Below are positions 7,986-16,825 of a DNA stretch of 64,000 nucleotides, one piece after another; positions within the stretch are counted from its first letter, which is position 1; every line of letters starts with the position of its first letter. The stretch is from contig NZ_NISI01000005.1 in assembly GCF_002205845.1 (NCBI RefSeq), positions 372,001-436,000 on the forward strand, in the 5' to 3' direction. A program made the translations under genes and the position numbers. Below the pieces are notes generated by a model. That model did not search any database and was not told the origin of the DNA. It saw nothing but the letters and a program-made list of their open reading frames with translations. Source of the DNA: Roseateles puraquae (lineage in GTDB: Bacteria > Pseudomonadota > Gammaproteobacteria > Burkholderiales > Burkholderiaceae_C).

Positions 7986-10286
7986 TCAGGCGTCCTGCTC
8001 GGCATGGGCCGCGGCCATCGCCGCGTGAAGCGCGGCAACCAGATCAGCCGGGGAGCAGGGCTTGCGCAGCTGAACGAACTCGCCTTCGGCGATGTCGGCA
8101 TTGCTGTAGCCGCTGATCAGCACCACCGGCAGCCCGGGGCGCTGGTCGCGCAGATGGCGCGCCAGCGCGACGCCATTCATGGCGCCCGGCATGACGACGT
8201 CGGTGAGCACCACATCGGGCGGGCTGCCGGCGTCCAGCACTTGCAGGGCGGCCCGCGCATCTGCAGCGCGCAGCACGCGGGCGCCGTGGCTGCGCAGCAG
8301 CTCGGTCGTGACGTCGGCCAGGGACTCGTCGTCTTCCACCAGCAGCACCGTGGCGCCGGCGATGCTGCGTTGACCGGGCGGGGCGGCCATCCCGCTGTCT
8401 TCCGTGGCGTCGCCGGGGCGCGCCACCGGCAACAGCAGCGACACGGTCGTGCCCAGGCCCGGCGTGCTCGCCAGGCGGGCCGTACCGCCGGCCTGGGTGG
8501 CAAAGCCATAGACCTGGCTCAGCCCCAGCCCGGTGCCCTGGCCGACGCCCTTGGTGGTGAAGAAGGGTTCGAAGGCGTGCTCGACCAGGCTGGGGTCCAG
8601 TCCCATGCCATCGTCGCCCACCGTCAGCAGCACGTAGTCGCCCGGCGGCAGGCCTTCGGTGTCGGCGGCGCTGGCGTTGCCGGCGCGCAGCCGCAGCTCG
8701 CCACCGGCCGGCATGGCGTCGTGGGCGTTCAGCGCCAGGTTGACGAGGGCCAGATCCAGCTCGTTGGTATCCACCCGCACCGGGCCGATATCGGGCGACA
8801 CCTTGACGTGGATGTCGATGCTGCGGCCCAGCACGCTGCGCATCAGCGCCTGGACCTCCGGCAGGTAGCGCGCCAGCGACAGCGTCTGCACGCGCACGGG
8901 CCGGCGGCCGGCAAAGCGCAGCAGGTGCTGGGTGAGCTGGCTACCCTTGTCCACGGAGCGCTGCACCGCGCCCAGCGGCCCCTGGAGGTCAGGCGCGCAG
9001 GGATGGCGCTGCATGAGGTGCATGCTGTTGCTGATGACGCCCAGCAGGTTGTTGAACTCGTGCGCCACGCCGCCCGTCAGGCGACCCAGGGCCACCACGC
9101 GCTGGCTTTGGGCGCCACGTTGCTCGACCTGGCGGGTTCGCTCCACGGCTTCGGCCACGCTGCGCTCCAGTTCGGCCCGGGCGGTGGCCATGCTGTGCCC
9201 GGCCTCGGCCAGCGCCTCGGCGACGCCGTCGGTCTCGGTCATGCCGGTGGGCCGCGCCTGGACGGGGCGGCCGGCCTGCAGGTCTTGCGCCAGCCGCTTG
9301 AGCGCGAGGATGGGGCGCTCGATGCGCCAGGCCACCCACACGGCGCCGGCCATGGCGAGGGCCAGCAACACCAGGGCGCCGACCACCACGCGCCGCACGG
9401 CCTGCGGCATGCGGCCGGCGAACTCCTGCCTCGGCATGGCGCTGATGAACGTCCAGCCCAGCGGCGAGGTGCTGAAGTAACCCGCTGTCTGAACGCCATC
9501 CAGGGAGACCGACTGGAATGCCCCCTCGCTGGCCTGGGCCATCTTCTGGCGCAGATCGGCGGTGGCGGTCATGCCGACGAAGGCATGACCACCGGGCAGA
9601 CGGGCCACGATGCGGCCGGCGCTGTCCATGACGGTGCCGATCCAGCCCGCGTGATGCGCCTGAGCTTGCACCAGGCGCTGAAGCTCGGACGGACGCACCG
9701 TCACAACGAGGTTGTAGAGCAGCCGGCCGTCCCGCGTGACGGGTTCCACCCAGGCCGCATGCAGCGAGCCCTCGCCCGTGGGCGAGCCTGACAGCGGCTG
9801 CAAAGGCAGCATCTGTGCCGTGTCGGCGAGCGTCTCCGGGCCGGCTTCCACGGTGAAGCGACCCTCGGGAAGGCGGGTGCTGATGAGCACGCGGCCTGGC
9901 TCGCGCAGCTCCACCCAGCCGTCCATGCCTTGCATCGCCCGGCGCGCCAGTCGCTCGAAGCCCAGGCGGCGGTCGTCGTTCAGCGTGGCAGGATCGTCGT
10001 CCAGCGCCGGGGACTGCGCCAGCACATGGGCGATCGCGGCCCGCCGGGCGAGTTCGCCGTCCACGAGCAGCGACAACGCCCGGGCGGTATCGCGCAGCGT
10101 GCGCTGGTGGGCATCGCGCTCGGCTTCATACGTGCTGGCGATCAGCCAGGCCACGCCGAGCATGCACGGCAGTACCACCGACAGCACCAGGAGCAGCAGC
10201 CGGGAACGGATGCGCACGGGTGTCGCGATGGGGGGCACGGCGGGCGAAGCGGAGTCGGGAGTTGCCACCATGGTGTTGCCGTGCAT
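7986..10286 (-). CDS. membrane hybrid histidine kinase with C-terminal receiver
   Basis: About 766 residues from ATG 10286; ATG 10271 and a TTG at 10346 are other possible starts. A first membrane helix (about 28-50, LLLLVLSVVLPCMLGVAWLI) and a second (about 310-335) enclose a periplasmic sensor of about 260 residues, probably a Cache-like fold. A HAMP-like linker follows. The phospho-acceptor His is in VAHEFNNLLGVI. The ATP-binding part has NLALNAHDAMP (N box), DDGMGLDP and GTGLGLSQVYG (G boxes). The C-terminal receiver (about 640-760) has VLLVEDDES and the phospho-Asp in VVLTDVVMPG. A separate output protein is needed. No response regulator is next to it; the AI-2E transporter gene lies upstream on the same strand. 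Confidence 0.9.
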   Translation of the reverse strand: MHGNTMVATPDSASPAVPPIATPVRIRSRLLLLVLSVVLPCMLGVAWLIASTYEAERDAHQRTLRDTARALSLLVDGELARRAAIAHVLAQSPALDDDPATLNDDRRLGFERLARRAMQGMDGWVELREPGRVLISTRLPEGRFTVEAGPETLADTAQMLPLQPLSGSPTGEGSLHAAWVEPVTRDGRLLYNLVVTVRPSELQRLVQAQAHHAGWIGTVMDSAGRIVARLPGGHAFVGMTATADLRQKMAQASEGAFQSVSLDGVQTAGYFSTSPLGWTFISAMPRQEFAGRMPQAVRRVVVGALVLLALAMAGAVWVAWRIERPILALKRLAQDLQAGRPVQARPTGMTETDGVAEALAEAGHSMATARAELERSVAEAVERTRQVEQRGAQSQRVVALGRLTGGVAHEFNNLLGVISNSMHLMQRHPCAPDLQGPLGAVQRSVDKGSQLTQHLLRFAGRRPVRVQTLSLARYLPEVQALMRSVLGRSIDIHVKVSPDIGPVRVDTNELDLALVNLALNAHDAMPAGGELRLRAGNASAADTEGLPPGDYVLLTVGDDGMGLDPSLVEHAFEPFFTTKGVGQGTGLGLSQVYGFATQAGGTARLASTPGLGTTVSLLLPVARPGDATEDSGMAAPPGQRSIAGATVLLVEDDESLADVTTELLRSHGARVLRAADARAALQVLDAGSPPDVVLTDVVMPGAMNGVALARHLRDQRPGLPVVLISGYSNADIAEGEFVQLRKPCSPADLVAALHAAMAAAHAEQDA

Positions 10287-10364
10287 GCAGACGCTGCGGC
10301 CCTGCCTCGGGCCGCGATTCGGTTGTCGGATCGTGCGTATGGGCAAGCGGCGTGCCCGGCGGCT

Positions 10365-11552
10365 TCAGGTGTAGCGGCTGCGAGGCTTGGGCCTGGGCGG
10401 GGCGCGCAGCAGGCTGCGCATCGATGGCGGTGGCGCGCAGTGGTCGCCCTCGAGATAGAAGCGCAGCAGGCGCAGGCTGCGGCGGCGGCGGCTCAGGCTG
10501 CGCAGGATGATGAGCAGCGGCACGGCGATGAGCGCTCCGACGATGCCCCAGAGCCACCCCCAGAACAGCACCGACAGGAACACTGACAGGGCGCTCAGCG
10601 ACAGGCGCTGGCCCACGATGAACGGGCTGACGAGGTTGCTTTCCACGGCATGGATGGCCATGAAAGCCAGCATTGGCCCGAACACCTGTGGTCCGGGGTC
10701 GAAGCTGCTGATGCCGGCCAGCAGCAGCATCGCCATCATGGCCATCGGGCCGATGTAGGGAATGAAGCAGAACAGTGCCGCCAGAAAGCCCCACAGTGTC
10801 GGGTTTGGCAGGCCGAGCATCCACAAGGCCAGGGTGGTCAGCAGGCCCACGGCGCTGTTGATGAGGGCGAGCGCGCCGATGTAGCGGCTGATCTCGCGCT
10901 GCGCTGCGCGCACGCCACCCAGCAGCAGCGCTCGGGTGCGCCGCCGGGGCAGGGCTTCGACCGTGCGCCGCAGCAGCCAGTGCTCGGAGGCCAGCAGGAA
11001 GTAGGTCAGGATGACGGTGGCCGAGGCGGAAAGCAGGAACGAAAAGCTGTGAGCCAGCACCAGCCCGGTCAGCGCGACACCTTCGCTGGCGAGCTTGTCC
11101 TTCAGCGGGTCCGGCGCTGGCGTGGCAGCGGGCAGGCGGCCGCTGCGCGGCGCAGGAGCCGGTCGCCCGAGCCCGGGCACGGCCTCGCGCAGTTTCTCCA
11201 GCTGCTCCAGCAGTTGGGCCACCGTCGTCGGTGCGGCCTCCCACCAGCGTGCGGCGGGGCGGGCGAGCGAGGTGGCGACCGTCAGGGTGCTCAGCAGCAA
11301 GGCCAGCACCAACAGAAGCGCACCGACCGATGCCGGTATGCCCTGTCGGTGCAGGGCGCGGACGGCGGGCGCCAGCGCCAGGGTCAACGTCACGGCGATG
11401 AGCACGGGCGCCAGCAAGGGGCGGGCCTCGCGAACGGCGAACACCAGCGCGAGCAGGAAGAGCCCCTGCAGCGCCCGCGTGCTGCGTGGCAAGGGCCATG
11501 TCGTGGCGTCTTTCGCGGCTGCCCGAGGGGTGTCTGATGGAAGAGCGTCCAT
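10365..11552 (-). CDS. AI-2E family transporter (UPF0118/PerM type)
   Basis: The 395-residue protein has the usual UPF0118 pattern: an N-terminal pair of membrane helices (LFLLALVFAVREARPLLAPV), a third helix with GALLLVLALLLSTLTV, a soluble stretch, and a C-terminal set of about five helices. The conserved family core is visible as AALINSAVGLLTTLALWMLG and FIPYIGPMAMM, followed by GQRLSLSALSVFLSVLFWGW. Relatives move autoinducer-2 or act as sodium/proton antiporters; which applies here is unknown. ATG 11552 is preferred because the frame upstream overlaps the rpoN promoter region. It is divergent from rpoN, with a 351-bp gap. Confidence 0.88.
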   Translation of the reverse strand: MDALPSDTPRAAAKDATTWPLPRSTRALQGLFLLALVFAVREARPLLAPVLIAVTLTLALAPAVRALHRQGIPASVGALLLVLALLLSTLTVATSLARPAARWWEAAPTTVAQLLEQLEKLREAVPGLGRPAPAPRSGRLPAATPAPDPLKDKLASEGVALTGLVLAHSFSFLLSASATVILTYFLLASEHWLLRRTVEALPRRRTRALLLGGVRAAQREISRYIGALALINSAVGLLTTLALWMLGLPNPTLWGFLAALFCFIPYIGPMAMMAMLLLAGISSFDPGPQVFGPMLAFMAIHAVESNLVSPFIVGQRLSLSALSVFLSVLFWGWLWGIVGALIAVPLLIILRSLSRRRRSLRLLRFYLEGDHCAPPPSMRSLLRAPPRPKPRSRYT

Positions 11553-11903
11553 CACGCGCGGGATGAGTTCATGGCCGCGCCGACGGCAAACAGCGTGCCT
11601 GCCGAAGCCGCCAGAGCCGCTTTCGACACAGAAAAGCCGGCAGTCTTTACCGCAATCGTCGCTGGCGAGCCGCGCGATCGGTAAATCTTGCAGGTTGGTC
11701 GAAGCGGCCGTGGGTGTCAGACGGGCGAAGGGCCGCGGTGCAAATCCAGTGCCCGCCCCAGGGCGGCGCCTGCGTTTGTGACGGGATGCGACAAGCCGGG
11801 CCGTCCGGCATGGTGGTTGCAATCTGGGGGCTTGGGCCGCGCCGCGCTGCAGTGGGGCGGCGCCCCTGTGAACCCGCCGCCACCGCGCGCAAGAGGAACC
11901 CAC
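11553..11903. other. 351-bp divergent intergenic region, rpoN and transporter promoters
   Basis: No gene is supported here. The region must hold the promoters for the AI-2E transporter (left) and rpoN (right). Its right-hand third carries a sigma-54-type site listed separately. Otherwise no clear operator or RNA structure was seen. Confidence 0.6.
11807..11822 (+). promoter_or_regulatory. sigma-54-type -24/-12 promoter upstream of rpoN
   Basis: CGGCATGGTGGTTGCA fits the consensus TGGCAYR-N4-TTGCW except for C in place of the first T. The invariant GG and GC doublets are 10 nt apart as required. A transcript would begin near 11833, about 70 nt before the rpoN start. This suggests that this sigma-54 gene is itself read by a sigma-54 holoenzyme. 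It has not been tested and one match can be chance. Confidence 0.5.
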
Positions 11904-13373
11904 GTGCCCTCCATGGACCTACGTGCCGATCATCGGCAAACCCAGACCCTGTCTCCCCGACTGCAGCATGCCGTGCGGTTGCTGCAGATGTCCTCCCTCG
12001 ACTTCGCGGCCATGCTGCGTGACACCCTGGGCCGCAACCCGTTCCTGGAGGTGGACGAAGCCGATGGCAGCGAGCCGGAGCCCGCGACGGGCCCGCTGGC
12101 GCCGGGCGAGGTGGCCCCTGCCGCCGCAGCCGGCGACGCCGAACCGCGGCTCGGTGCTGAGATCGACGCTGAGGTCGACGCTGCGGGCCCGCCCGACGAC
12201 GGCGGTGACCGTGACCTGTGGAACGCCGAGAGCAGCGGCCCGCGCCGCGCCGAGGACGGCGAGGTGAGTGCACTGGACCTGATGGCCGTCGAGACCTCGC
12301 TGACTGCACATCTGCACGGTCAACTCAATGTGCTGCCGCTCTCCGCGCGTGACCTGGCGCTGGCCCGCACCATCGTCGAGTCGCTGGACGATGATGGCTA
12401 TCTGCGCACGCCGCTGGAGGAACTGCAGGAGGTGGCCGCCCTCGATCCGGCCGTGGAAAGCCAGGAGATGCTCATCGCGTTGAAGCGCGTGCAGTCCCTG
12501 GACCCGGCGGGGGTGGCGGCGCGCAGCGTGGGCGAATGCCTGCTGCTCCAGCTGCCCGCCATCGACTGCCCCGACATGCGCGGCCTGGCGCGGAGCATCA
12601 TCACGGACCATCTGGCGGCCCTGGCCGCGCGCGATGTCTCCGGGCTGGCGCGGCAGCTCGGCGAGCCCCCGGCCAGGGTGGAGGCGGTATGCGACCGCAT
12701 CCGGCGTCTGGACCCGCGCCCGGGCTGGCGCTTCGGTGCTTCGCAGGTGGCGTATGTGGTGCCGGACGTCATCGTGAAGAAGATCCGCGGCGAGTGGAAG
12801 GTGCAGCTCAACCCGGCCATCGTGCCCAAGGTCAGGCTCAACCAGGTCTATGCCAATCTGTTCCAGCGTCATCGCACCTCGGGCAATGCCGAGATGAGCG
12901 CACATCTGCAAGAGGCGCGCTGGACGCTGCGCAACGTCGAGCAGCGTTTCTCCACCATCCTGGATGTCGCCGAGGCCATCGTGCGTCGCCAGCACAATTT
13001 CCTCGACTACGGGGCGATGGCCATGAAGCCGCTCGGCCTGAAGGAGATCGCCGACGAGGTCGGCATCCACGAGAGCACGGTGTCGCGCGTGACGAACAAC
13101 AAGTACATGGCCACGCCGGTGGGCGTGCTGGAGCTGAAGTACTTCTTCAGCCGCGCGATGATCAGCGCGAACGGCAGTGCCTGCTCGGGCACGGCCATCC
13201 GGGGCCTCATCAAGGACATCATCGAGGCTGAGAGCCCCGACGCACCGCTGTCTGACGCCGAGATCACGCGGCAGTTGGCGCAGCAGGGCCTGGTGGTGGC
13301 CCGCCGCACCGTCACCAAGTACCGGCAGATGCTGAAGATCGACGCGGTCGAGCGTCGCCGCCGCGTGGCCTGA
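11904..13373 (+). CDS. rpoN: RNA polymerase sigma-54 factor
   Basis: The 489-residue protein has all RpoN regions. Region I (residues 4-55) is Gln/Leu-rich (QTQTLSPRLQHAVRLLQMSS) and is contacted by activators. An acidic region II (about 55-130) follows. The core-binding part and the helix-turn-helix (GLKEIADEVGIHESTVSRVT) come next, and the RpoN box ARRTVTKYRQML near the C-terminus reads the -24 element. GTG 11904 is chosen because AGAGGAA ends 5 nt before it; ATG 11913 is an alternative. The usual rpoN neighbours (lptB upstream, hpf/ptsN downstream) are absent, so this may be a second copy. A sigma-54-like promoter precedes it. Confidence 0.93.
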   Translation: MPSMDLRADHRQTQTLSPRLQHAVRLLQMSSLDFAAMLRDTLGRNPFLEVDEADGSEPEPATGPLAPGEVAPAAAAGDAEPRLGAEIDAEVDAAGPPDDGGDRDLWNAESSGPRRAEDGEVSALDLMAVETSLTAHLHGQLNVLPLSARDLALARTIVESLDDDGYLRTPLEELQEVAALDPAVESQEMLIALKRVQSLDPAGVAARSVGECLLLQLPAIDCPDMRGLARSIITDHLAALAARDVSGLARQLGEPPARVEAVCDRIRRLDPRPGWRFGASQVAYVVPDVIVKKIRGEWKVQLNPAIVPKVRLNQVYANLFQRHRTSGNAEMSAHLQEARWTLRNVEQRFSTILDVAEAIVRRQHNFLDYGAMAMKPLGLKEIADEVGIHESTVSRVTNNKYMATPVGVLELKYFFSRAMISANGSACSGTAIRGLIKDIIEAESPDAPLSDAEITRQLAQQGLVVARRTVTKYRQMLKIDAVERRRRVA

Positions 13374-13390
13374 TCGTGGCCAACTGAGCT

Positions 13391-13413
13391 GAGGGCCGCG
13401 CGAGGCGACCCTC
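13391..13413 (+). terminator. possible rpoN terminator
   Basis: GAGGGCCGC and GCGACCCTC pair over 9 positions with one mismatch around the loop GCGAG, 17 nt after the rpoN stop. It is followed by GGTTTGGTGTG, only weakly T-rich. Confidence 0.45.
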
Positions 13414-13463
13414 GGTTTGGTGTGTTGAGGCCGCCACCCGCGGGCCAGCCGCCGGCCGAGCGG

Positions 13464-13541
13464 TCAGTGGAAGAAGAGGTAGACCAGCACCAGCACGATG
13501 CCCGGAACGCCGAGCAGCCAGGCGAGGATGTATTTGCCCAT
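13464..13541 (-). CDS. 25-residue single-pass membrane peptide
   Basis: The whole product is a hydrophobic helix: it begins MGKYILAWLLGVPGIVLVLV and ends YLFFH. ATG 13541 is preceded by AGGAGA at a spacing of about 5 nt, a strong ribosome site. It is far too short for ordinary gene finders. Similar peptides starting MGKY-LAWLLGVP are common in proteobacteria but have no known role; this is from memory of the pattern and was not searched. It lies between rpoN (convergent) and the CsbD gene (divergent). The Pro in the middle of the helix and the conserved start argue for a real gene. Confidence 0.72.
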   Translation of the reverse strand: MGKYILAWLLGVPGIVLVLVYLFFH

Positions 13542-13808
13542 GAGAGTCTCCTGTGAAGTGGGAAGGTGAGCTGAGCTTCGCCGCCAGCGGTGGGCACAGC
13601 CAGCGGACAGCGCCTGTCACTGGCGTAGGAAGAGCGGCGCAGGGTTTGGCAGCGGGGCCTGAGGGCGGGCTCCTGGGCAGGCGTTTCGTAGGACTTGGCC
13701 CACTCACGGAGCCGGCTCAGGCTGGCGTGGCGCAGACGGTCGCGCACCTACGCTGACGACAGCCCCTCCGGCAATTCCGCTGCGAGGGCAACCGCAAAGG
13801 AGCGATCC

Positions 13809-13997
13809 ATGAACAGCGATCAGATCAAGGGCACCGTGAAGGACATCGCCGGCAAGGCGCAGCGCAAGCTGGGTGAGGCCGTGGGCAGCACCGAGCAGCA
13901 GGTCAAGGGTGCCGCGACCCAGGCCGAGGGCAAGCTCCAGAAGGCCGTGGGCAATGCCCGCGAGGCACTGAAGGATGCGGGCAACCGCAAGGCCTGA
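13809..13997 (+). CDS. CsbD family protein
   Basis: The 62-residue protein starts MNSDQIKGTVKDIAGKAQRK and continues LGEAVGSTEQQVKG, the usual CsbD hallmarks (about 60-70 residues, Lys/Ala/Gly-rich, natively flexible helices). CsbD proteins rise under general stress and at entry to stationary phase in many bacteria; their molecular function is unknown. ATG 13809 follows AAAGGAG with good spacing. A strong hairpin follows the gene. It stands in a small cluster with the 25-residue peptide and the OmpA-type lipoprotein. Confidence 0.9.
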   Translation: MNSDQIKGTVKDIAGKAQRKLGEAVGSTEQQVKGAATQAEGKLQKAVGNAREALKDAGNRKA

Positions 13998-14010
13998 TCA
14001 GGCTGAGCTG

Positions 14011-14039
14011 GGCGCCGCCGTCTGCAGGCGTGCGGCGCC
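14011..14039 (+). terminator. terminator of the CsbD gene
   Basis: GGCGCCGC and GCGGCGCC form a perfect 8-bp stem 14 nt after the stop, followed by TGCATCCCCCTTTCTTTT, which is pyrimidine/T-rich. This fits a rho-independent terminator. Confidence 0.6.
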
Positions 14040-14086
14040 TGCATCCCCCTTTCTTTTCCAATGATTTCCAGCTCGTGAGATTCGCC

Positions 14087-14746
14087 ATGCAAGCCAACGC
14101 CACCCCGCTCCGTCATCGCTTCAGCCTCGTCGCGCTCGTCAGCGTCACGTTGGTGGCGACCGGCTGTTCCTCCATGAGTGAACGGGAGCGCGGCACAGCG
14201 CAAGGTGCAGGTGCAGGTGCGGTGGCCGGTGCGGTCATCGGCTCAATCACGGGCGGGAGCGCCGGCCGCGGCGCCGTCATCGGCGGCGCAGTGGGCGCGG
14301 TGGCGGGCAACCTATGGTCCAAGCGGATGGAGGAAAAGCGCGCTGCATTGGAGCGCGCCAGCGAGGGCACCGGCGTGCAGGTCGCCCGTACCGACGACAA
14401 CCGACTCAAGCTCAACGTGCCGAGCGACGTGTCCTTCGACACCGGCCGGGCCGACATCAAGCCCCAGATGCGGCCAGTGCTGGACGAGGTCAGCCGCAAC
14501 CTCGACCCGAACGTGCGACTGACCATCGTGGGTCACACCGACAGCACGGGCAGCGACGCCATCAACGACCCCCTGTCGCGCGAGCGGGCGATGGCCGTGC
14601 GCGACTACCTCTCCAGCCTCGGCGTGGCCGCTTCGCGGGTGACGGTGGCGGGGCGAGGCTCCCATGAGCCGGTCGCCAACAATGACACCGACAGCGGCCG
14701 GGCGGCCAACCGCCGGGTGGAGATCTTCCTGTCGGAGCAGGGCTGA
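14087..14746 (+). CDS. OmpA-family lipoprotein with glycine-zipper
   Basis: The 219-residue product has a signal sequence ending in the lipobox LVATGC, so it is probably anchored in the outer membrane by a lipid on Cys. Residues about 40-85 are glycine-zipper repeats (GAGAGAVAGAVIGSITGG, GAVIGGAVGAVAG), often membrane-inserting. Residues about 105-218 form an OmpA-like peptidoglycan-binding domain: DVSFDTGRADIKPQM, IVGHTDSTGSDAIND, LSRERAMAVRDYL and AANRRVEIF. It would tie the outer membrane to the cell wall. ATG 14087 gives a standard signal peptide. Such YiaD-like proteins are often stress-induced, in line with the CsbD neighbour. Confidence 0.9.
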   Translation: MQANATPLRHRFSLVALVSVTLVATGCSSMSERERGTAQGAGAGAVAGAVIGSITGGSAGRGAVIGGAVGAVAGNLWSKRMEEKRAALERASEGTGVQVARTDDNRLKLNVPSDVSFDTGRADIKPQMRPVLDEVSRNLDPNVRLTIVGHTDSTGSDAINDPLSRERAMAVRDYLSSLGVAASRVTVAGRGSHEPVANNDTDSGRAANRRVEIFLSEQG

Positions 14747-14917
14747 CTGAGGAGGCACGCCGTCCTGCGCCTGGCTTGCACGCCTGGCGCCGCATGTCTG
14801 ACCTGCACCTGAAGTGCCGATCGCCTTGCGCGAGGCTCGTCTTTGGTGACGATCCCGTGACTCACCGATGATGCTGGCTGCTGCACCGCGACCGAGGTGC
14901 GGGCCAGAGGGGTGATC

Positions 14918-16774
14918 ATGGAAGCAGTACAGGCCGCGCTGGACGGCATCGAGCAGCCTGCCTTCGCGGCAGACGGGCAGGGCCAGGTCTGCGCGGTGAA
15001 CGAGGATTTCGTGGGTTTGCTGTCGATGGACGTGGGCGGCAATCGCCATGCCGCCTGGCAGCAGTGCCTCGGCCCGGAAGGCTTGACGCGCTGGCAGCGA
15101 GGGATCGAGGCCGGTGTCGCGTTTGCCGAGGTTTTGCGCCCTTTCCAGGCGCTCGGCCGCTGGCGTTACCGGGCCTCGCCGGTGCTTCGTGATGGCGAGG
15201 GCCGCCGGTGCTGGCTCGTGACCCTGGTACGCGAGAGCCTGGACGACCCCCTCGACGACAACCTCATCAAGCTCAGCCTGCATGCCGCGGTGCGCGCCGG
15301 CCGCATGGGCTTGTGGGAATGGAACCCCGCCACGGGGGACTGCCTGTGGAGCCCGGAGATGTATGACGTGTTCCGCCTGCCGCGAGGCTCGGGCCTGGAG
15401 CCCGGGGAGCGCTTTCTGCACATGATCCACCCCGACGATGCGCCGCGCATCGACGCGGCCGTCGCGGCGGCCGCCGCGCGGGGCGGGATCGACCCCTTCG
15501 TGTTCCGCATCCGAGCGGGTGATGGCAGCCAGCGCTGGATCATGAGCTGCTCGCGTACCGAGCGGGCGCCGGGTCAGCCCCTGACCCGCCTCGTGGGCGT
15601 CAACTTCGATGTGACGGACACCGTCGAGGCCGAGCAGCGCCTGGACGCCGAACGGCTGGAGCGTGCCCGCCAGGAGCAGATCATGCGGGCTGTGATGGCC
15701 TATGCGCCCGTCGGCATCGCGGTTGCGCTGAAAGGGGAGAACGAGCTGGCCTATGTGAGCCGGTTCGGCGCCGAGATGGTGGGGGCCACGCCAGAGCAGT
15801 CGCGCACCTGGGGCGCCTGGCAGCTGCGCTGCCCGGACACCAAGGTGCTGGCCCGGGCGCAGGACCTGCCGCTGGCGCGGGCCTGCGAGGGGCAGGTCAT
15901 CCGTGACGAAGCCTGGCTGATGCAGGCGATGGACGGCCGGCTGATCCCGGTCAACTGCAATGCGGGCCCTATTCACGACGAACAGGGCGCCGTCGTCGGG
16001 GGCACGGTCGTCTGGTACGACGTGACGCCCTTCAAGCAGGCGGAGCGTCAGCGCGACCTCTTCCTGGCAGCGGTGTCGCATGAGCTGCGCACGCCGTTGA
16101 GCGCGATCCTGGCTTGGGCGGAGACGCTGCAGCGTGGCAGCCGGCCGGACCTGCTGGAGCGCGGGCTGGCCGCCATTGCCCGCAATGTGCTGGTGCAGAG
16201 CCGGCTGGTGGATGACCTGCTGGACGTGACCCGCATCGCGGCCGGCAAGATGGCCATGACACCGGCGCAGGAAGACATGGGCCGCATCGTGCGTGCGGCG
16301 ATCGAGACGGTGTCGCCCATCGCCGCTGCGGCCCAGGTGGTGCTGGCGCAGGACCTGACCGACGCACCGCTGCCCGTGATGGCCGATGAGCTGCGGCTGC
16401 GGCAGGCCGTGTGGAACCTGCTGACCAATGCGGTCAAGTTCTCGCGGGCGGGTGGCCTGGTGCAGGTGACGCTGCGCGCCGAGCCGGGGTGGGCGCAGCT
16501 GGATGTGACGGACCACGGGGTGGGCATCGAGCCGGCCCAGTTGGCGCATGTGTTCGATCAGTTCTGGCAGGCGGGCTCGCGCGACAGCGGCCGCAGCGAA
16601 GGCCTGGGCCTCGGCCTGGCGATTGCCATGCACATCGTGCGGGGGCATCGCGGGGAGCTTCGGGCGCACAGCGACGGCGTGGGTCGTGGCGCTACGTTCA
16701 CCTTGCGCCTGCCGCTGCATGGCGACAGCGGAGTGCAGCAGTTGTCGGCCGAGGCGATCGGCCGCCTTCCCTGA
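14918..16774 (+). CDS. soluble PAS-domain sensor histidine kinase
   Basis: The 618-residue protein has no membrane segment. Three PAS-like domains occupy about residues 5-105, 115-235 (with the LWEWNPATGDCLWSPEMYDVF start of the PAS_3 type) and 255-375. The kinase core follows: phospho-acceptor His388 in AAVSHELRTPLSAIL, N box in NLLTNAVKFS, DHGVGIEP, and GLGLGLAIAMHI near residue 560. The C-terminus is short with no receiver. It senses an intracellular or diffusible signal, maybe via a PAS-bound cofactor. ATG 14918 follows AGAGGGG. It converges on the hybrid kinase at 16826, and no response regulator is adjacent. Confidence 0.9.
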   Translation: MEAVQAALDGIEQPAFAADGQGQVCAVNEDFVGLLSMDVGGNRHAAWQQCLGPEGLTRWQRGIEAGVAFAEVLRPFQALGRWRYRASPVLRDGEGRRCWLVTLVRESLDDPLDDNLIKLSLHAAVRAGRMGLWEWNPATGDCLWSPEMYDVFRLPRGSGLEPGERFLHMIHPDDAPRIDAAVAAAAARGGIDPFVFRIRAGDGSQRWIMSCSRTERAPGQPLTRLVGVNFDVTDTVEAEQRLDAERLERARQEQIMRAVMAYAPVGIAVALKGENELAYVSRFGAEMVGATPEQSRTWGAWQLRCPDTKVLARAQDLPLARACEGQVIRDEAWLMQAMDGRLIPVNCNAGPIHDEQGAVVGGTVVWYDVTPFKQAERQRDLFLAAVSHELRTPLSAILAWAETLQRGSRPDLLERGLAAIARNVLVQSRLVDDLLDVTRIAAGKMAMTPAQEDMGRIVRAAIETVSPIAAAAQVVLAQDLTDAPLPVMADELRLRQAVWNLLTNAVKFSRAGGLVQVTLRAEPGWAQLDVTDHGVGIEPAQLAHVFDQFWQAGSRDSGRSEGLGLGLAIAMHIVRGHRGELRAHSDGVGRGATFTLRLPLHGDSGVQQLSAEAIGRLP

Positions 16775-16784
16775 ATCCGGAGGA

Positions 16785-16802
16785 CCGCCGGTTGTCCGGC
16801 GG
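16785..16802. terminator. bidirectional hairpin between two kinase genes
   Basis: CCGCCGG and CCGGCGG form a perfect 7-bp stem with loop TTGT in the 51-bp gap between convergent kinase genes. It probably ends both transcripts. A T-run is lacking. Confidence 0.5.
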
Positions 16803-16825
16803 CAGCCTTCATGGCGGTCGGCGGT

